Below are positions 16,655 through 24,923 of a stretch of 51,612 nt of DNA, one piece after another. How positions within the stretch are numbered: position 1 is the stretch's first letter; each line of letters starts with the position of its first letter. Both the position numbers and the translations under genes were made by a program. The DNA lies in contig CAZPZR010000005.1 in NCBI GenBank assembly GCA_964591105.1, positions 1 through 51,612 on the forward strand, written 5' to 3'. A model generated the notes under the pieces. The model ran no database searches. It saw only the letters and a list, made by a program, of their open reading frames with translations, and had not been told where the DNA came from. The DNA is from CAZPZR01 sp964591105. Lineage in GTDB: Bacteria > Bacillota > Clostridia > Lachnospirales > Lachnospiraceae.

Positions 16655-17803
16655 ATGAATGGTAGAGCGAACACTCTGGAAGTGAAAAAGATAAATAAGA
16701 ATCGAATCTTTCGATATATGAACGAGACTGAGCAGTGTAGCATGTCAGAAATATCCGCAGCGTTATCGCTGAGTGGACCGACAGTATTAACAGCGGTGAA
16801 TGAATTAAAAGAAGCTGGTCTGGTTCGGGAGAAGGGAGAATTTAGTTCGACAGGTGGCCGCAAGGCAAAGGCGTTTGAAACGATTAAGGAAGCAGCATTT
16901 TCGATTGGTGTGGATATCACACTTCATCATATTGGAATTGCGTACACGGATCTGAGTCGTTGTGTGTTGGCATATGAGAGAATTCGAAAACCTTTCAGTG
17001 ACACGGAAGAGTATTTTGAAGAAGCAGCAGCGGAGGTTGCAGAGTTTGTGGCGAAGCATCAGGTGGACGAGTCTAAGATTGTCGGTATGGGAATGTCTAT
17101 CCCGGGAATTGTGAATCAGGAGAGCCAAACCATTCACCGTTCTCACGTGTTGGATGTGCAGAGAGACCCAATTGAGAAATGGACTTGCAAGTTTCCATAT
17201 CCTTGCGAGATTCTTAATGATGCAAATGCAGCAGCGATTGCGGAGTGCCATGACATGGACAAAAGCGGCGGTCTGATTTACCTTGCGCTGAGCAATTCCG
17301 TCGGCGGTGCAATTGTATTTGATACGGACAAAAATCAGATTGTGAACGAACACATTTACGTGGGAGATAATTGGAGAAGTGGTGAGTTTGGGCATATTGT
17401 GATTCATCCGGAAGGTAAGAAGTGTTACTGTGGAAAAACAGGATGTCTGGATGCGTACTGTTCTGCATACAATCTCGCGAACCTTGAAAATGGACGATTG
17501 GAAGATTTCTTTGAAAAATTAGAAAACGGCGATTTGAGACATCAGAAAGCATGGGAAGAATATTTGAGAAATCTTGCGATTGCAGTAGACAACCTGCGCA
17601 TGTGTTTTGACTGCGATATTGTCCTTGGTGGTTATGTCGGTGGGTTTATGGAACCATACTTGCCACAGTTAAAAGAGATGGTTTCCAGAATTGATATATT
17701 TGAGAAAGATGGAAAATATGTGAAGGCCGGAAGATATAAAAAAGAGGCATCAGCCCTCGGAGCCGCTATTTATCAGGTGGATGGATACATTGCCAAAATT
17801 TAG
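16655..17803 (+). CDS. ROK-family transcriptional regulator (XylR/NagC-like), first of two
   Basis: 382 residues. An N-terminal winged helix (about 15-65, MSEISAALSLSGPTVLTAVNEL) is followed by a ROK sugar-kinase-like domain. Seen are the ROK Asn/Asp segment EILNDANAAAIAE, EFGHIVIH and the zinc motif CYCGKTGCLDAYC near residue 253. The kinase phosphate loop is not well conserved, as expected for a regulator. The ribosome site is weak (AAAAGG, distant). It stands between the divergent epimerase operon and the SDR/ABC operon and is the prime candidate to bind the AAACCACTTTTA box. Confidence 0.88.
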   Translation: MNGRANTLEVKKINKNRIFRYMNETEQCSMSEISAALSLSGPTVLTAVNELKEAGLVREKGEFSSTGGRKAKAFETIKEAAFSIGVDITLHHIGIAYTDLSRCVLAYERIRKPFSDTEEYFEEAAAEVAEFVAKHQVDESKIVGMGMSIPGIVNQESQTIHRSHVLDVQRDPIEKWTCKFPYPCEILNDANAAAIAECHDMDKSGGLIYLALSNSVGGAIVFDTDKNQIVNEHIYVGDNWRSGEFGHIVIHPEGKKCYCGKTGCLDAYCSAYNLANLENGRLEDFFEKLENGDLRHQKAWEEYLRNLAIAVDNLRMCFDCDIVLGGYVGGFMEPYLPQLKEMVSRIDIFEKDGKYVKAGRYKKEASALGAAIYQVDGYIAKI

Positions 17804-17873
17804 GCGATGTCGTGTGAAGATAATTGTATGATGTGCACAAAAACTTGGAAAATATTTTGGAGAAATTTACGTC

Positions 17874-17903
17874 TTGTATAAAATTATAGTTAGGATTTAT
17901 AAT
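17874..17903 (+). promoter_or_regulatory. promoter of the SDR/sugar ABC operon
   Basis: TTGTAT at 17874-17879, 18-bp spacer, TATAAT at 17898-17903. It is followed 15 nt later by the operator candidate. Confidence 0.6.
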
Positions 17904-17917
17904 ATTTACAAACATTT

Positions 17918-17938
17918 GCAAACCACTTTTAATAAACG
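17918..17938. promoter_or_regulatory. ROK operator candidate, site 1
   Basis: The box begins GCAAACCACTTTTAAT at 17918, and its core AAACCACTTTTA recurs inverted at 24869-24888. It lies just downstream of the -10 box, a roadblock position. Immediately before it, ATTTACAAAC and ATTTGCAAAC form a 10-bp-spaced direct repeat (17904-17923). Confidence 0.55.
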
Positions 17939-18008
17939 TTTTAAAAAAGTTATGAGTTAATCTTATTTCATAGAATAAGATCAGCGACCAGAAGGAGGAG
18001 AACGGATC

Positions 18009-18785
18009 ATGGGAATTATTGAAAAAATGAGATTGGACGGCAAAGCAATTTATGTAACAGGAGCAGCAAGCGGAATCGGAAAATGTGCAGCGATGGGATT
18101 TGCTGAAGCTGGAGCAAACGTTGCAATTGTTGACCTTAACTACGAAGGCGCTGTAAAAGTGGCAGAAGAAATTGCAGCAGCAACAGGATCTAAGACAATC
18201 GCAATCAAATGTGATGTTACTAATAAAGAAGATGTAGAAGCAATGGTAGCAAAAGTTGTTGAAACATACGGAAAATTAGATGCATGTTACAACAACGCAG
18301 GAATTTGTATCAACGCTCCAGCAGAAGAGATGACATACGAACAGTGGTTAAAAGTTATCAACGTTAACCTTAACAGCGTATTCCTCTGTGCTACAACAGC
18401 TGGTAAAGTAATGTTAGAACAGGGATATGGTTCTATCATCAATACAGCTTCTATGTCAGGACACATTGTAAATGTTCCACAGCCACAGTGTGCATACAAC
18501 GCATCAAAAGCTGGTGTAAGCATGCTTACAAAATCACTTGCAGTAGAATGGGCTAAGAAAAATGTTCGTGTAAACTGCATCAGCCCTGGATACATCGGAA
18601 CAGAGTTGATTATGAACAACAAAGCACTTGTACCACTTATGGAACAGTGGAATGCAATGGCTCCAATGGGAAGAGTTGGTAAGCCAGAAGAACTTCAGTC
18701 AATCCTTGTTTACTTGGCAGGAGATAGCTGCTCATTCACAACAGGATCTGACATCATCGTAGACGGAGCATTTACATGCTTCTAA
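18009..18785 (+). CDS. short-chain dehydrogenase/reductase (polyol dehydrogenase type)
   Basis: 258 residues. The NAD-binding motif GAASGIG is near residue 19, Asp43 in IVDLN favours NAD, and NNAG follows near residue 95. The catalytic triad is Ser in NTASMSG and Tyr-x-x-x-Lys in YNASKAG. The closest functional class by pattern is sorbitol/mannitol/arabinitol 2-dehydrogenase or gluconate 5-dehydrogenase. GAAGGAGGAG precedes the ATG. It is the first gene behind the promoter at 17874 and is followed by a sugar ABC transporter, so a polyol imported by that transporter is a likely substrate. Confidence 0.88.
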   Translation: MGIIEKMRLDGKAIYVTGAASGIGKCAAMGFAEAGANVAIVDLNYEGAVKVAEEIAAATGSKTIAIKCDVTNKEDVEAMVAKVVETYGKLDACYNNAGICINAPAEEMTYEQWLKVINVNLNSVFLCATTAGKVMLEQGYGSIINTASMSGHIVNVPQPQCAYNASKAGVSMLTKSLAVEWAKKNVRVNCISPGYIGTELIMNNKALVPLMEQWNAMAPMGRVGKPEELQSILVYLAGDSCSFTTGSDIIVDGAFTCF

Positions 18786-18870
18786 GAGCAAAAAGCTCTA
18801 CATAATTTAGATAGCTAATAGCGTGGCTATAAAAAATATTTTTAATACTTTTATAAGGAGGAAAAAAAGT

Positions 18871-19881
18871 ATGAAGAAAAAAGTTTTAAGTGTAATCTTG
18901 TTAATGGCAATGGTTGCAACAATGCTCTTTGGATGCGGAAGCAAAGAGGAAACAAACGAAGAAGGCGGAGATGCTGAAGCATCAACACCAAAAATCGGTA
19001 TCACAATCCAGTCTCTGAAAAATGACTACTGGGCAGGTGTTATGGGCAAACTTGAAGAAGTTTTAAAAGAAGCTGGTTGGGAATACACATTGATCGACTG
19101 TGAAGACAACGCAGCTACACAGGTTTCTCAGGTTGAAAACTTCATCACAGACGGATGTGACTTCATCATGGTTCACCCATCAGATGCAGCTTCATTGGAA
19201 GGTATCTGTGGAGAAGCTCTTGAAGCTGGAATCAAAGTTATGTGCTGGGACGACCCAATGGAAAACACAACAGCTAACTGGGTACTTGATAACACAGCTC
19301 TTGGAAGCGAAATCGGAAAAACAGCAGCTGCATTTATCAACGAACACTACACAGCAGATGCTCCTGCAAAAGTTGTAACAATCGGATATCCATCAACAAA
19401 AGTTCTTCTTGAAAGAGAAAACGGAATCAAAGCTGGTCTTGAAGAAGCATGTGAAGGAAATTACGAAATCGTAGCATCTATCGAAGGTCTTGAAGCTAAC
19501 GACGCTTTAACAAACGTTGAAACAGCTCTTCAGGCTAACCCAGATGCAACTGTATTCGTAGGTGTAGGTGCTGGTGCTATGATCGGTGCTAACGAAGCTC
19601 TTCTTCAGCACTTCGGTGGAGCTGGAAACATTCCAGAAAACGTTGGTGTTATCACAACAGACGTTACAATGCAGCAGTTAGAATCACTTCAGGCTGGAGA
19701 CGAAGCTGTAAGAGCTATCGTTGGATTCGAAGGATCTAGCATGGACACAGCTAAAGCTTGCTTCGATATGTTCGAAAGAATCATCGGTGGAGAAACATTC
19801 GAAGGAGACGCTAGAAACGTTTACAGACCAACAAGTGCTATCACATTAGATAACATCGAAGAAATCATGGCAGGTATGTAA
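18871..19881 (+). CDS. sugar ABC transporter substrate-binding lipoprotein
   Basis: 336 residues. Signal peptide MKKKVLSVILLMAMVATMLFGC, with lipobox Cys at residue 22, is followed by an acidic linker and a type I periplasmic-binding fold of the RbsB/XylF class (IGITIQSLKNDYWAGVM). The motif MVHPSDAASLEGICGEALEAG is typical of pentose, hexose and polyol binders. AAGGAGG precedes the start; an upstream ATG at 18823 lacks one. Its codon use differs from its neighbours, with many GCT, AAC and TTC codons, suggesting high expression. A strong hairpin follows. Confidence 0.92.
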   Translation: MKKKVLSVILLMAMVATMLFGCGSKEETNEEGGDAEASTPKIGITIQSLKNDYWAGVMGKLEEVLKEAGWEYTLIDCEDNAATQVSQVENFITDGCDFIMVHPSDAASLEGICGEALEAGIKVMCWDDPMENTTANWVLDNTALGSEIGKTAAAFINEHYTADAPAKVVTIGYPSTKVLLERENGIKAGLEEACEGNYEIVASIEGLEANDALTNVETALQANPDATVFVGVGAGAMIGANEALLQHFGGAGNIPENVGVITTDVTMQQLESLQAGDEAVRAIVGFEGSSMDTAKACFDMFERIIGGETFEGDARNVYRPTSAITLDNIEEIMAGM

Positions 19882-19920
19882 TATCTGATTTTGCCGATAT
19901 TATTAAGGTTAACTAATTAG

Positions 19921-19940
19921 GGGCGGCATTTATGCCGCCC
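19921..19940 (+). terminator. hairpin between binding-protein and ATPase genes
   Basis: Perfect stem GGGCGGCA / TGCCGCCC with a 4-nt loop. It is followed by TTATCATAATATTTT, a weak T-tract. Together with the high-expression codon use of the binding-protein gene this suggests partial termination or mRNA stabilisation. Confidence 0.7.
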
Positions 19941-19970
19941 TTATCATAATATTTTCACGGGGGACGAAAT

Positions 19971-21479
19971 ATGAGCGAAGAATATGTATTGCAACTACAG
20001 CATATAAGAAAAGAATACCCGGGAGTTGTTGCGCTGAAGGATGTTACATTGGAATTGAAACCAGGGGAAATCTTAGCACTGATTGGTGAAAACGGTGCAG
20101 GAAAATCTACTCTTATCAAATGCTGCTCAGGAGCAGTAATTCCAACTTCCGGAAAGATTATTGTAAATGGCAAAGAATACACAAGTATGACCCCTCAGCT
20201 CGCAGCAGAGAACGGAATTGCAATTATCTATCAGGAATTTAACAACGTAAAGGAACTTTCAGCAGCAGAAAACCTCTTCTTGGGAAGACCTATTAGAAAA
20301 GGTGTAATGATTGATAAAAAAGCTATGGAGCGTGAAGCTGCAAAAGCATTTGAGCAGTTACACATTAAGATTGATCCAAAAGCTTTGATGAAGGATTTAA
20401 CAGTAGGATATCAGCAGATGGTTGAAATTGCGAAAGCAGTTCAGCAGAATGCTAAGATTTTGATTATGGATGAGCCTTCTGCTCCGTTAACAAGTGCGGA
20501 AGTAGAAAGCATGTTTGAAGTAGTAGAAAGACTTCGTAAAGAAGGTGTATCTATTATCTACATTTCTCATAGACTTGAAGAAATCTACCGTCTGTCAGAC
20601 CGTATCGTAGTTCTTCGAGATGGAGAATATATTAAAACATTGATTACAAAAGACAGTGAAGTTCAAGAACTGATCAAATTAATGGTTGGACGTGAATTGA
20701 CACAGACTTATCCACCAAGAAAAAATTGTATAACAGATGAAGTGACATTGGAACTTCAGAATATATGCGGTAATGGTGATAAGAATATGAACCTGAAACT
20801 TCATAAGGGAGAAATTCTCGGTTTGGGTGGTCTGGTAGGTGCTGGACGTACAGAACTTGCAGAATTGATCTTTGGTGCAAAACCAATAGAATCAGGTAAG
20901 ATGATTTTTAAAGGAAAAGAAATCAACCCGAAGAGTCCAAGGGAAGCAATAGATTTGGGTATTGCACTTGTTCCAGAAGACAGAAAACGTCATGGAGCGA
21001 TGCTTGGAATATCTATTAAGAATAACATTAATATGCCAATTTATGAGAGAAACTCTAAATTGAGCGTGATTGATTCTAAGAAAGAGTTGAAGATTGCAGA
21101 AAAACAGCGTGATGATATGGCAATTAAGACTCCAACACTTAATCAGCTTGTTAAGAACCTTTCTGGTGGTAACCAGCAGAAAGTTATTCTCGGAAGATGG
21201 CTGGCAGCCGATTCTGAGCTGATTATCTTTGATGAACCTACTCGTGGTATCGACGTAGGAGCAAAATACGAAATCTACAAATTGATGAATGATTTAGTAG
21301 AAAATCAAGGTAAGTCAATCCTTATGATTTCTTCTGAAATGGAAGAATTATTAGGTATGTCTGACCGAGTAATCGTACTGGCTGAAGGTGAGATGACTGG
21401 TGAACTTTCAAAAGAAGAATTCAGCCAGGAAGCAGTTATGACATTTGCATCTGCAGCAGCTAATAAAGAGGAGGCTTAA
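19971..21479 (+). CDS. monosaccharide ABC transporter ATP-binding protein (RbsA/MglA/XylG class)
   Basis: 502 residues, two ABC domains in one chain. The first has Walker A GENGAGKST near residue 41 and Walker B ILIMDEPSAPL; the second has a divergent Walker A (GLVGAGRTE) and an intact signature LSGGNQQKVILGRW near residue 398, with FDEPTRGIDVGAKYEIY. This is the standard arrangement of ribose, xylose and polyol importers. GGGGGA precedes the ATG. The next gene, the permease, starts 4 nt after the stop. One ATPase chain plus a permease homodimer would form the importer. Confidence 0.93.
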   Translation: MSEEYVLQLQHIRKEYPGVVALKDVTLELKPGEILALIGENGAGKSTLIKCCSGAVIPTSGKIIVNGKEYTSMTPQLAAENGIAIIYQEFNNVKELSAAENLFLGRPIRKGVMIDKKAMEREAAKAFEQLHIKIDPKALMKDLTVGYQQMVEIAKAVQQNAKILIMDEPSAPLTSAEVESMFEVVERLRKEGVSIIYISHRLEEIYRLSDRIVVLRDGEYIKTLITKDSEVQELIKLMVGRELTQTYPPRKNCITDEVTLELQNICGNGDKNMNLKLHKGEILGLGGLVGAGRTELAELIFGAKPIESGKMIFKGKEINPKSPREAIDLGIALVPEDRKRHGAMLGISIKNNINMPIYERNSKLSVIDSKKELKIAEKQRDDMAIKTPTLNQLVKNLSGGNQQKVILGRWLAADSELIIFDEPTRGIDVGAKYEIYKLMNDLVENQGKSILMISSEMEELLGMSDRVIVLAEGEMTGELSKEEFSQEAVMTFASAAANKEEA

Positions 21480-21483
21480 TCTA

Positions 21484-22434
21484 ATGAAAGAGAATAAAGT
21501 ATTAAACGCAATTAAAGCGAATGCAATCTGGGTAGTGCTTGTAGTACTTGTAGCGGTATTTACAGTTGGTAACCCAAGATTTATTACAGCAAGTAACCTT
21601 TTGAGTTTGTTACGTCAGGTATCTATGTTTGGTATCGCATCTATCGGTATGACATTCGTTATCCTTCTTGGAGACATCGACTTGTCAATCGGTACAATTG
21701 TATCTTTCGTAAACATTTTCTGTGCGTACTTAATGGTTAACATGGGTGTGAACATGTGGATCGCAATTCTGATTACATTAGTTGTATCAGTAGTTATCGG
21801 TCTCATGAATGGTTTCATGGTATCTACAATCGGTATGCCAGCGTTGATCGCAACATTTGCTATTCAGACATCCTTTAGTGGAATTACATACATCCTTTGT
21901 GGTGGTCTTCCAATCAATGGATTTGATGAAGGATTCAAAGTGTTTGGTCAGGCTTATGTAGGAATCGTTCCAGTACCAGTAATCATCATGATTGTCTGCT
22001 TTGCGATTGGTTCATTCATCCTGAACAAAACATATTTTGGACGTTACTTCTACGCAGTAGGTGGTAACATTGAAGCAGCAAAACTTTCAGGTATCCGTAC
22101 AGGAAGAGTAAAATACTTAGTATTTGCTTTATCTGGATTCTTCGCAGGACTTGCAGGTATCGTAATGTTGTCTCGTACAAACTCTGGTATGGCTAACGCT
22201 GGACTTGGATTCGAATTCGACGTTATCACTTGTGTAGTTTTAGGTGGTGTATCTGTAGCTGGTGGTTACGGAAGAATGTCTGGTGTAGTAGCTGGTACAT
22301 TCATTATCGGTGCTCTCCAGAATGGTATGGTACTTATGAACATTGACCAGTATACACAGGACGTAGTTATGGGTGTCGTACTTGCACTTGCAGTAGGATT
22401 TGACTGCTTACAGCAGAAAAAACGTTCTAACTAA
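21484..22434 (+). CDS. monosaccharide ABC transporter permease (RbsC class)
   Basis: 316 residues, roughly nine or ten membrane segments. The motifs MTFVILLGDIDLSIGTIVSF near residue 58 and AVGGNIEAAKLSGI near residue 198 are the classic RbsC-family signatures, the second being the ATPase-contacting loop. The ATG at 21484 sits behind GAGGAGG at the end of the ATPase gene. A clear terminator follows at 22456-22488, which ends the SDR-ABC transcript. Confidence 0.93.
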   Translation: MKENKVLNAIKANAIWVVLVVLVAVFTVGNPRFITASNLLSLLRQVSMFGIASIGMTFVILLGDIDLSIGTIVSFVNIFCAYLMVNMGVNMWIAILITLVVSVVIGLMNGFMVSTIGMPALIATFAIQTSFSGITYILCGGLPINGFDEGFKVFGQAYVGIVPVPVIIMIVCFAIGSFILNKTYFGRYFYAVGGNIEAAKLSGIRTGRVKYLVFALSGFFAGLAGIVMLSRTNSGMANAGLGFEFDVITCVVLGGVSVAGGYGRMSGVVAGTFIIGALQNGMVLMNIDQYTQDVVMGVVLALAVGFDCLQQKKRSN

Positions 22435-22455
22435 TCAAATAATTTATGATGAGCA

Positions 22456-22488
22456 AAATCCCAGCAAATCTTATATTTGCTGGGATTT
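22456..22488 (+). terminator. terminator of the SDR/sugar ABC operon
   Basis: Stem of 14 bp, AAATCCCAGCAAAT / ATTTGCTGGGATTT, with a 5-nt loop, followed by CTTGC. The T-tract partly lies in the stem foot. The next gene starts 34 nt later without an obvious promoter, so some read-through is likely. Confidence 0.75.
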
Positions 22489-22522
22489 CTTGCAATTAGA
22501 TATATGCAGGAGGTGCTGAAAC

Positions 22523-23551
22523 ATGAAAATGAAAGCAGCAGTATATCATGGTCCACAAGATCTTCGAGTGGAAGAAGTCGAAGTGAGAGAATTAAAAGAA
22601 AATGAAGTTTTAATTCAGGTTAAGTATTGTGGAGTGTGTGGGACAGACGTTCATATTTTTCATGGCGATGGAGGAGCATTTGAAGTGCAGCCACCATTGA
22701 TTCCAGGACATGAATTCTCCGGTGTTGTAGCAAAAGTAGGAACTGGTGTTACACGAGTGAAAGTCGGAGATCGTGTTAGTGGGGATCCAAACGATATGTG
22801 TGGTGAATGCTATTTCTGCAAGAGTGGAAAACAGCATTTCTGTACCAACAACATTGGTGTGGGAACAACCGTAGACGGTGGATTCGCGGAATATGTCATC
22901 ATGAGAGAAAAACAGGTCTATAAATTCTCAGAGAATTTAAGCTTTCTTGAAGCAGCAATGGCAGAACCAATCTCATGTTGCTTGAATGGAATTGACCTCT
23001 GCAATATTAAACAAGGTTCAACAGTTCTGATTATTGGAGCGGGACCGATTGGAATGATTGCGTTGCAGTTAGCAAAGTATTCAGGAGCTTCTAAGCTGAT
23101 TCTTTCAGAACCAGTAGAAGAAAAGAGAAATATTGCATTGAAACTTGGTGCAACGAAAGTTATTGATCCAATTCACGAAGATGTGCAGGCGGTGTTGGAT
23201 GCATACTGTGAGAATGTAGATGTTGTCATTGAATGTGCAGGAAATATTCATACGCAGGAAGATGCGGTGAAATTCGCAGGCAAAGGAGCAACTATAATGT
23301 TCTTTGGTCTGGTAGGTCCAGAAGATAGTTTCCCATTGAAACCAGATATGGTATTCAAAAAGGAATTAAAAATCACATCCTCATTTATTAATCCATATAC
23401 GTACGAACGTGCGATTGCAGTTCTTGAGTCAAAGACACTGAAGTTTGAAGACATCATTACAGATGTTGTGCCGTTAGATCGTATTGGAGATGTATTTACG
23501 AAACCAGAGTACAGAAGAACTGGAAAAGTAATGATTGAAATTTCAAAATAA
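22523..23551 (+). CDS. zinc-dependent dehydrogenase (MDR, sorbitol/threonine dehydrogenase-like)
   Basis: 342 residues. The catalytic zinc region is YCGVCGTDVHIFHGD with GHEFSG, and the structural zinc site is CGECYFCKSGKQHFC. The nucleotide-binding loop is GAGPIGMIAL near residue 172. It should oxidise a secondary alcohol of a polyol with NAD. A strong AGGAGGT precedes the ATG. It lies between the ABC transporter and the second ROK regulator, so it likely acts on the transported polyol or on a product of it. Substrate unknown; it is clearly a different subfamily from the enzyme at 14355. Confidence 0.88.
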   Translation: MKMKAAVYHGPQDLRVEEVEVRELKENEVLIQVKYCGVCGTDVHIFHGDGGAFEVQPPLIPGHEFSGVVAKVGTGVTRVKVGDRVSGDPNDMCGECYFCKSGKQHFCTNNIGVGTTVDGGFAEYVIMREKQVYKFSENLSFLEAAMAEPISCCLNGIDLCNIKQGSTVLIIGAGPIGMIALQLAKYSGASKLILSEPVEEKRNIALKLGATKVIDPIHEDVQAVLDAYCENVDVVIECAGNIHTQEDAVKFAGKGATIMFFGLVGPEDSFPLKPDMVFKKELKITSSFINPYTYERAIAVLESKTLKFEDIITDVVPLDRIGDVFTKPEYRRTGKVMIEISK

Positions 23552-23639
23552 AAACTTTCTAATAAGGAAAGAGAACGGAAGGTAACGGAAGTGAATAGAG
23601 CAGCAAAGAGAGAAGCTGTTTTCACATCGAAAGAGGTAT

Positions 23640-24773
23640 ATGAGTATAGAAAAATTAAGTTCAAATGAAATAAAAATTAAGAATAGACAACTGATTTATC
23701 AGTACATCAGAAGCCATCAGCAGGTATCAAAACAGGACATTGTATTAGCTTTGCAGCTGAGCCTTCCAACGGTAACACAAAATTTAGAATATTTGAAAGA
23801 ACAGGGACTGATTGACACGTCCAAGAAGATTAAGAATACAGGTGGACGAAATGCGACTGCATTTTCTTATGAAAAAAATGCAAAAGCATCCATCGGCGTG
23901 TATCTGACAGCGAATAAGATTAGTGCGGTTGCGCTGAACTTATCCGGTGAGATGTTGGGGTTCGAGAAAGAATATATTCGATTTAATCTCGAGAGCGATG
24001 AGTATTTGAAAAAAATCGCGGAAGTTGTGGAAAACGTAAAGGAAAAAGTTGGAATTGGTGAAAAACTCCTTGGAGTTGGGATCGCAGTTCCTGGCTTAGT
24101 CTCCAGTGAAGGTGATTATGTAACTTATGGTTTGACTCTGAACTTCAGCGGCAAGAGATTGGAAGAAATTGCCAAGTATATTCCTTATGAATGTCGATTA
24201 TTCCACGATTCGGTAGTAGCGGGATATATGGAAGCCTGGACGAACCGAGAACTGGTGAACGGTTTTTACATCAGTTTAAGCAACAGTGTGGGTGGATCTT
24301 TGATTGTGGATAATATCGTTTACGATGGAAATACACAAAAAGGCGGAGAAATTGGTCATACGACTGTAGTGGCACATGGTGGTAAAAAGTGTTACTGTGG
24401 AAAATCAGGATGCTTTGATACGGTGTGCAATACAGAGATTCTGCTGGAACACACAGATGGAAAACTGGAGACATTTTTCGAACGACTAAAGTCCGGGGAT
24501 GAGGTTGTCACAAAAGTGTGGGATGAGTATCTGGATAATCTTGCGTATGCGGTCCACAATATGCGTATGCTACTGGATGGTACAATTGTACTTGGTGGAT
24601 ATCTTGGTGCATACATCGGAGATTACATGGATGATCTTTGTGAACGTGTAGATCAAAAAAATCCATTTGGGGATAAAGCGAAGGATTATTTACAAGAATG
24701 TGGATATAAGACAGAAGCTGCGGCATCTGGGGCAGGAATTTACTTTATCGATCGGTTCATGGCAAATATTTAA
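23640..24773 (+). CDS. ROK-family transcriptional regulator, second of two
   Basis: 377 residues with the same architecture as the first ROK protein. The winged helix is at about 20-70 (VSKQDIVLALQLSLPTVTQNLEYL) and is followed by the ROK domain, with EIGHTTVVAHGG and the zinc motif CYCGKSGCFDTVC near residue 254. The two proteins are clearly paralogous along their length, so one may have arisen by duplication within the island. The start at 23640 has AAAGAGG only about 3 nt away, a short spacing that may lower expression. It precedes the FGGY kinase gene whose promoter carries the second AAACCACTTTTA box. Confidence 0.87.
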   Translation: MSIEKLSSNEIKIKNRQLIYQYIRSHQQVSKQDIVLALQLSLPTVTQNLEYLKEQGLIDTSKKIKNTGGRNATAFSYEKNAKASIGVYLTANKISAVALNLSGEMLGFEKEYIRFNLESDEYLKKIAEVVENVKEKVGIGEKLLGVGIAVPGLVSSEGDYVTYGLTLNFSGKRLEEIAKYIPYECRLFHDSVVAGYMEAWTNRELVNGFYISLSNSVGGSLIVDNIVYDGNTQKGGEIGHTTVVAHGGKKCYCGKSGCFDTVCNTEILLEHTDGKLETFFERLKSGDEVVTKVWDEYLDNLAYAVHNMRMLLDGTIVLGGYLGAYIGDYMDDLCERVDQKNPFGDKAKDYLQECGYKTEAAASGAGIYFIDRFMANI

Positions 24774-24831
24774 AGTGTGTAACTATACAAAATAGATAAA
24801 AAAGAGATTACGGTTTTATGAATAATGCAAA

Positions 24832-24860
24832 TTGACGGAAAACCGAGAATATTTTATTAT
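24832..24860 (+). promoter_or_regulatory. promoter of the FGGY kinase gene
   Basis: TTGACG at 24832-24837, 17-bp spacer, TATTAT at 24855-24860. It is followed 9 nt later by the second ROK operator candidate. Confidence 0.65.
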
Positions 24861-24868
24861 ATTAATGT

Positions 24869-24888
24869 CTTTTATAAAAGTGGTTTAC
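24869..24888. promoter_or_regulatory. ROK operator candidate, site 2 (inverted)
   Basis: Read on the minus strand this is GTAAACCACTTTTATAAAAG, matching the box at 17918-17938 in its core. The plus-strand part CTTTTATAAAAG is itself a perfect 12-bp palindrome. Like site 1 it lies just after the -10 box. Confidence 0.55.
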
Positions 24889-24923
24889 AAAATGGTTTTT
24901 AAATGTTTAGTAGGAGGAAGACT

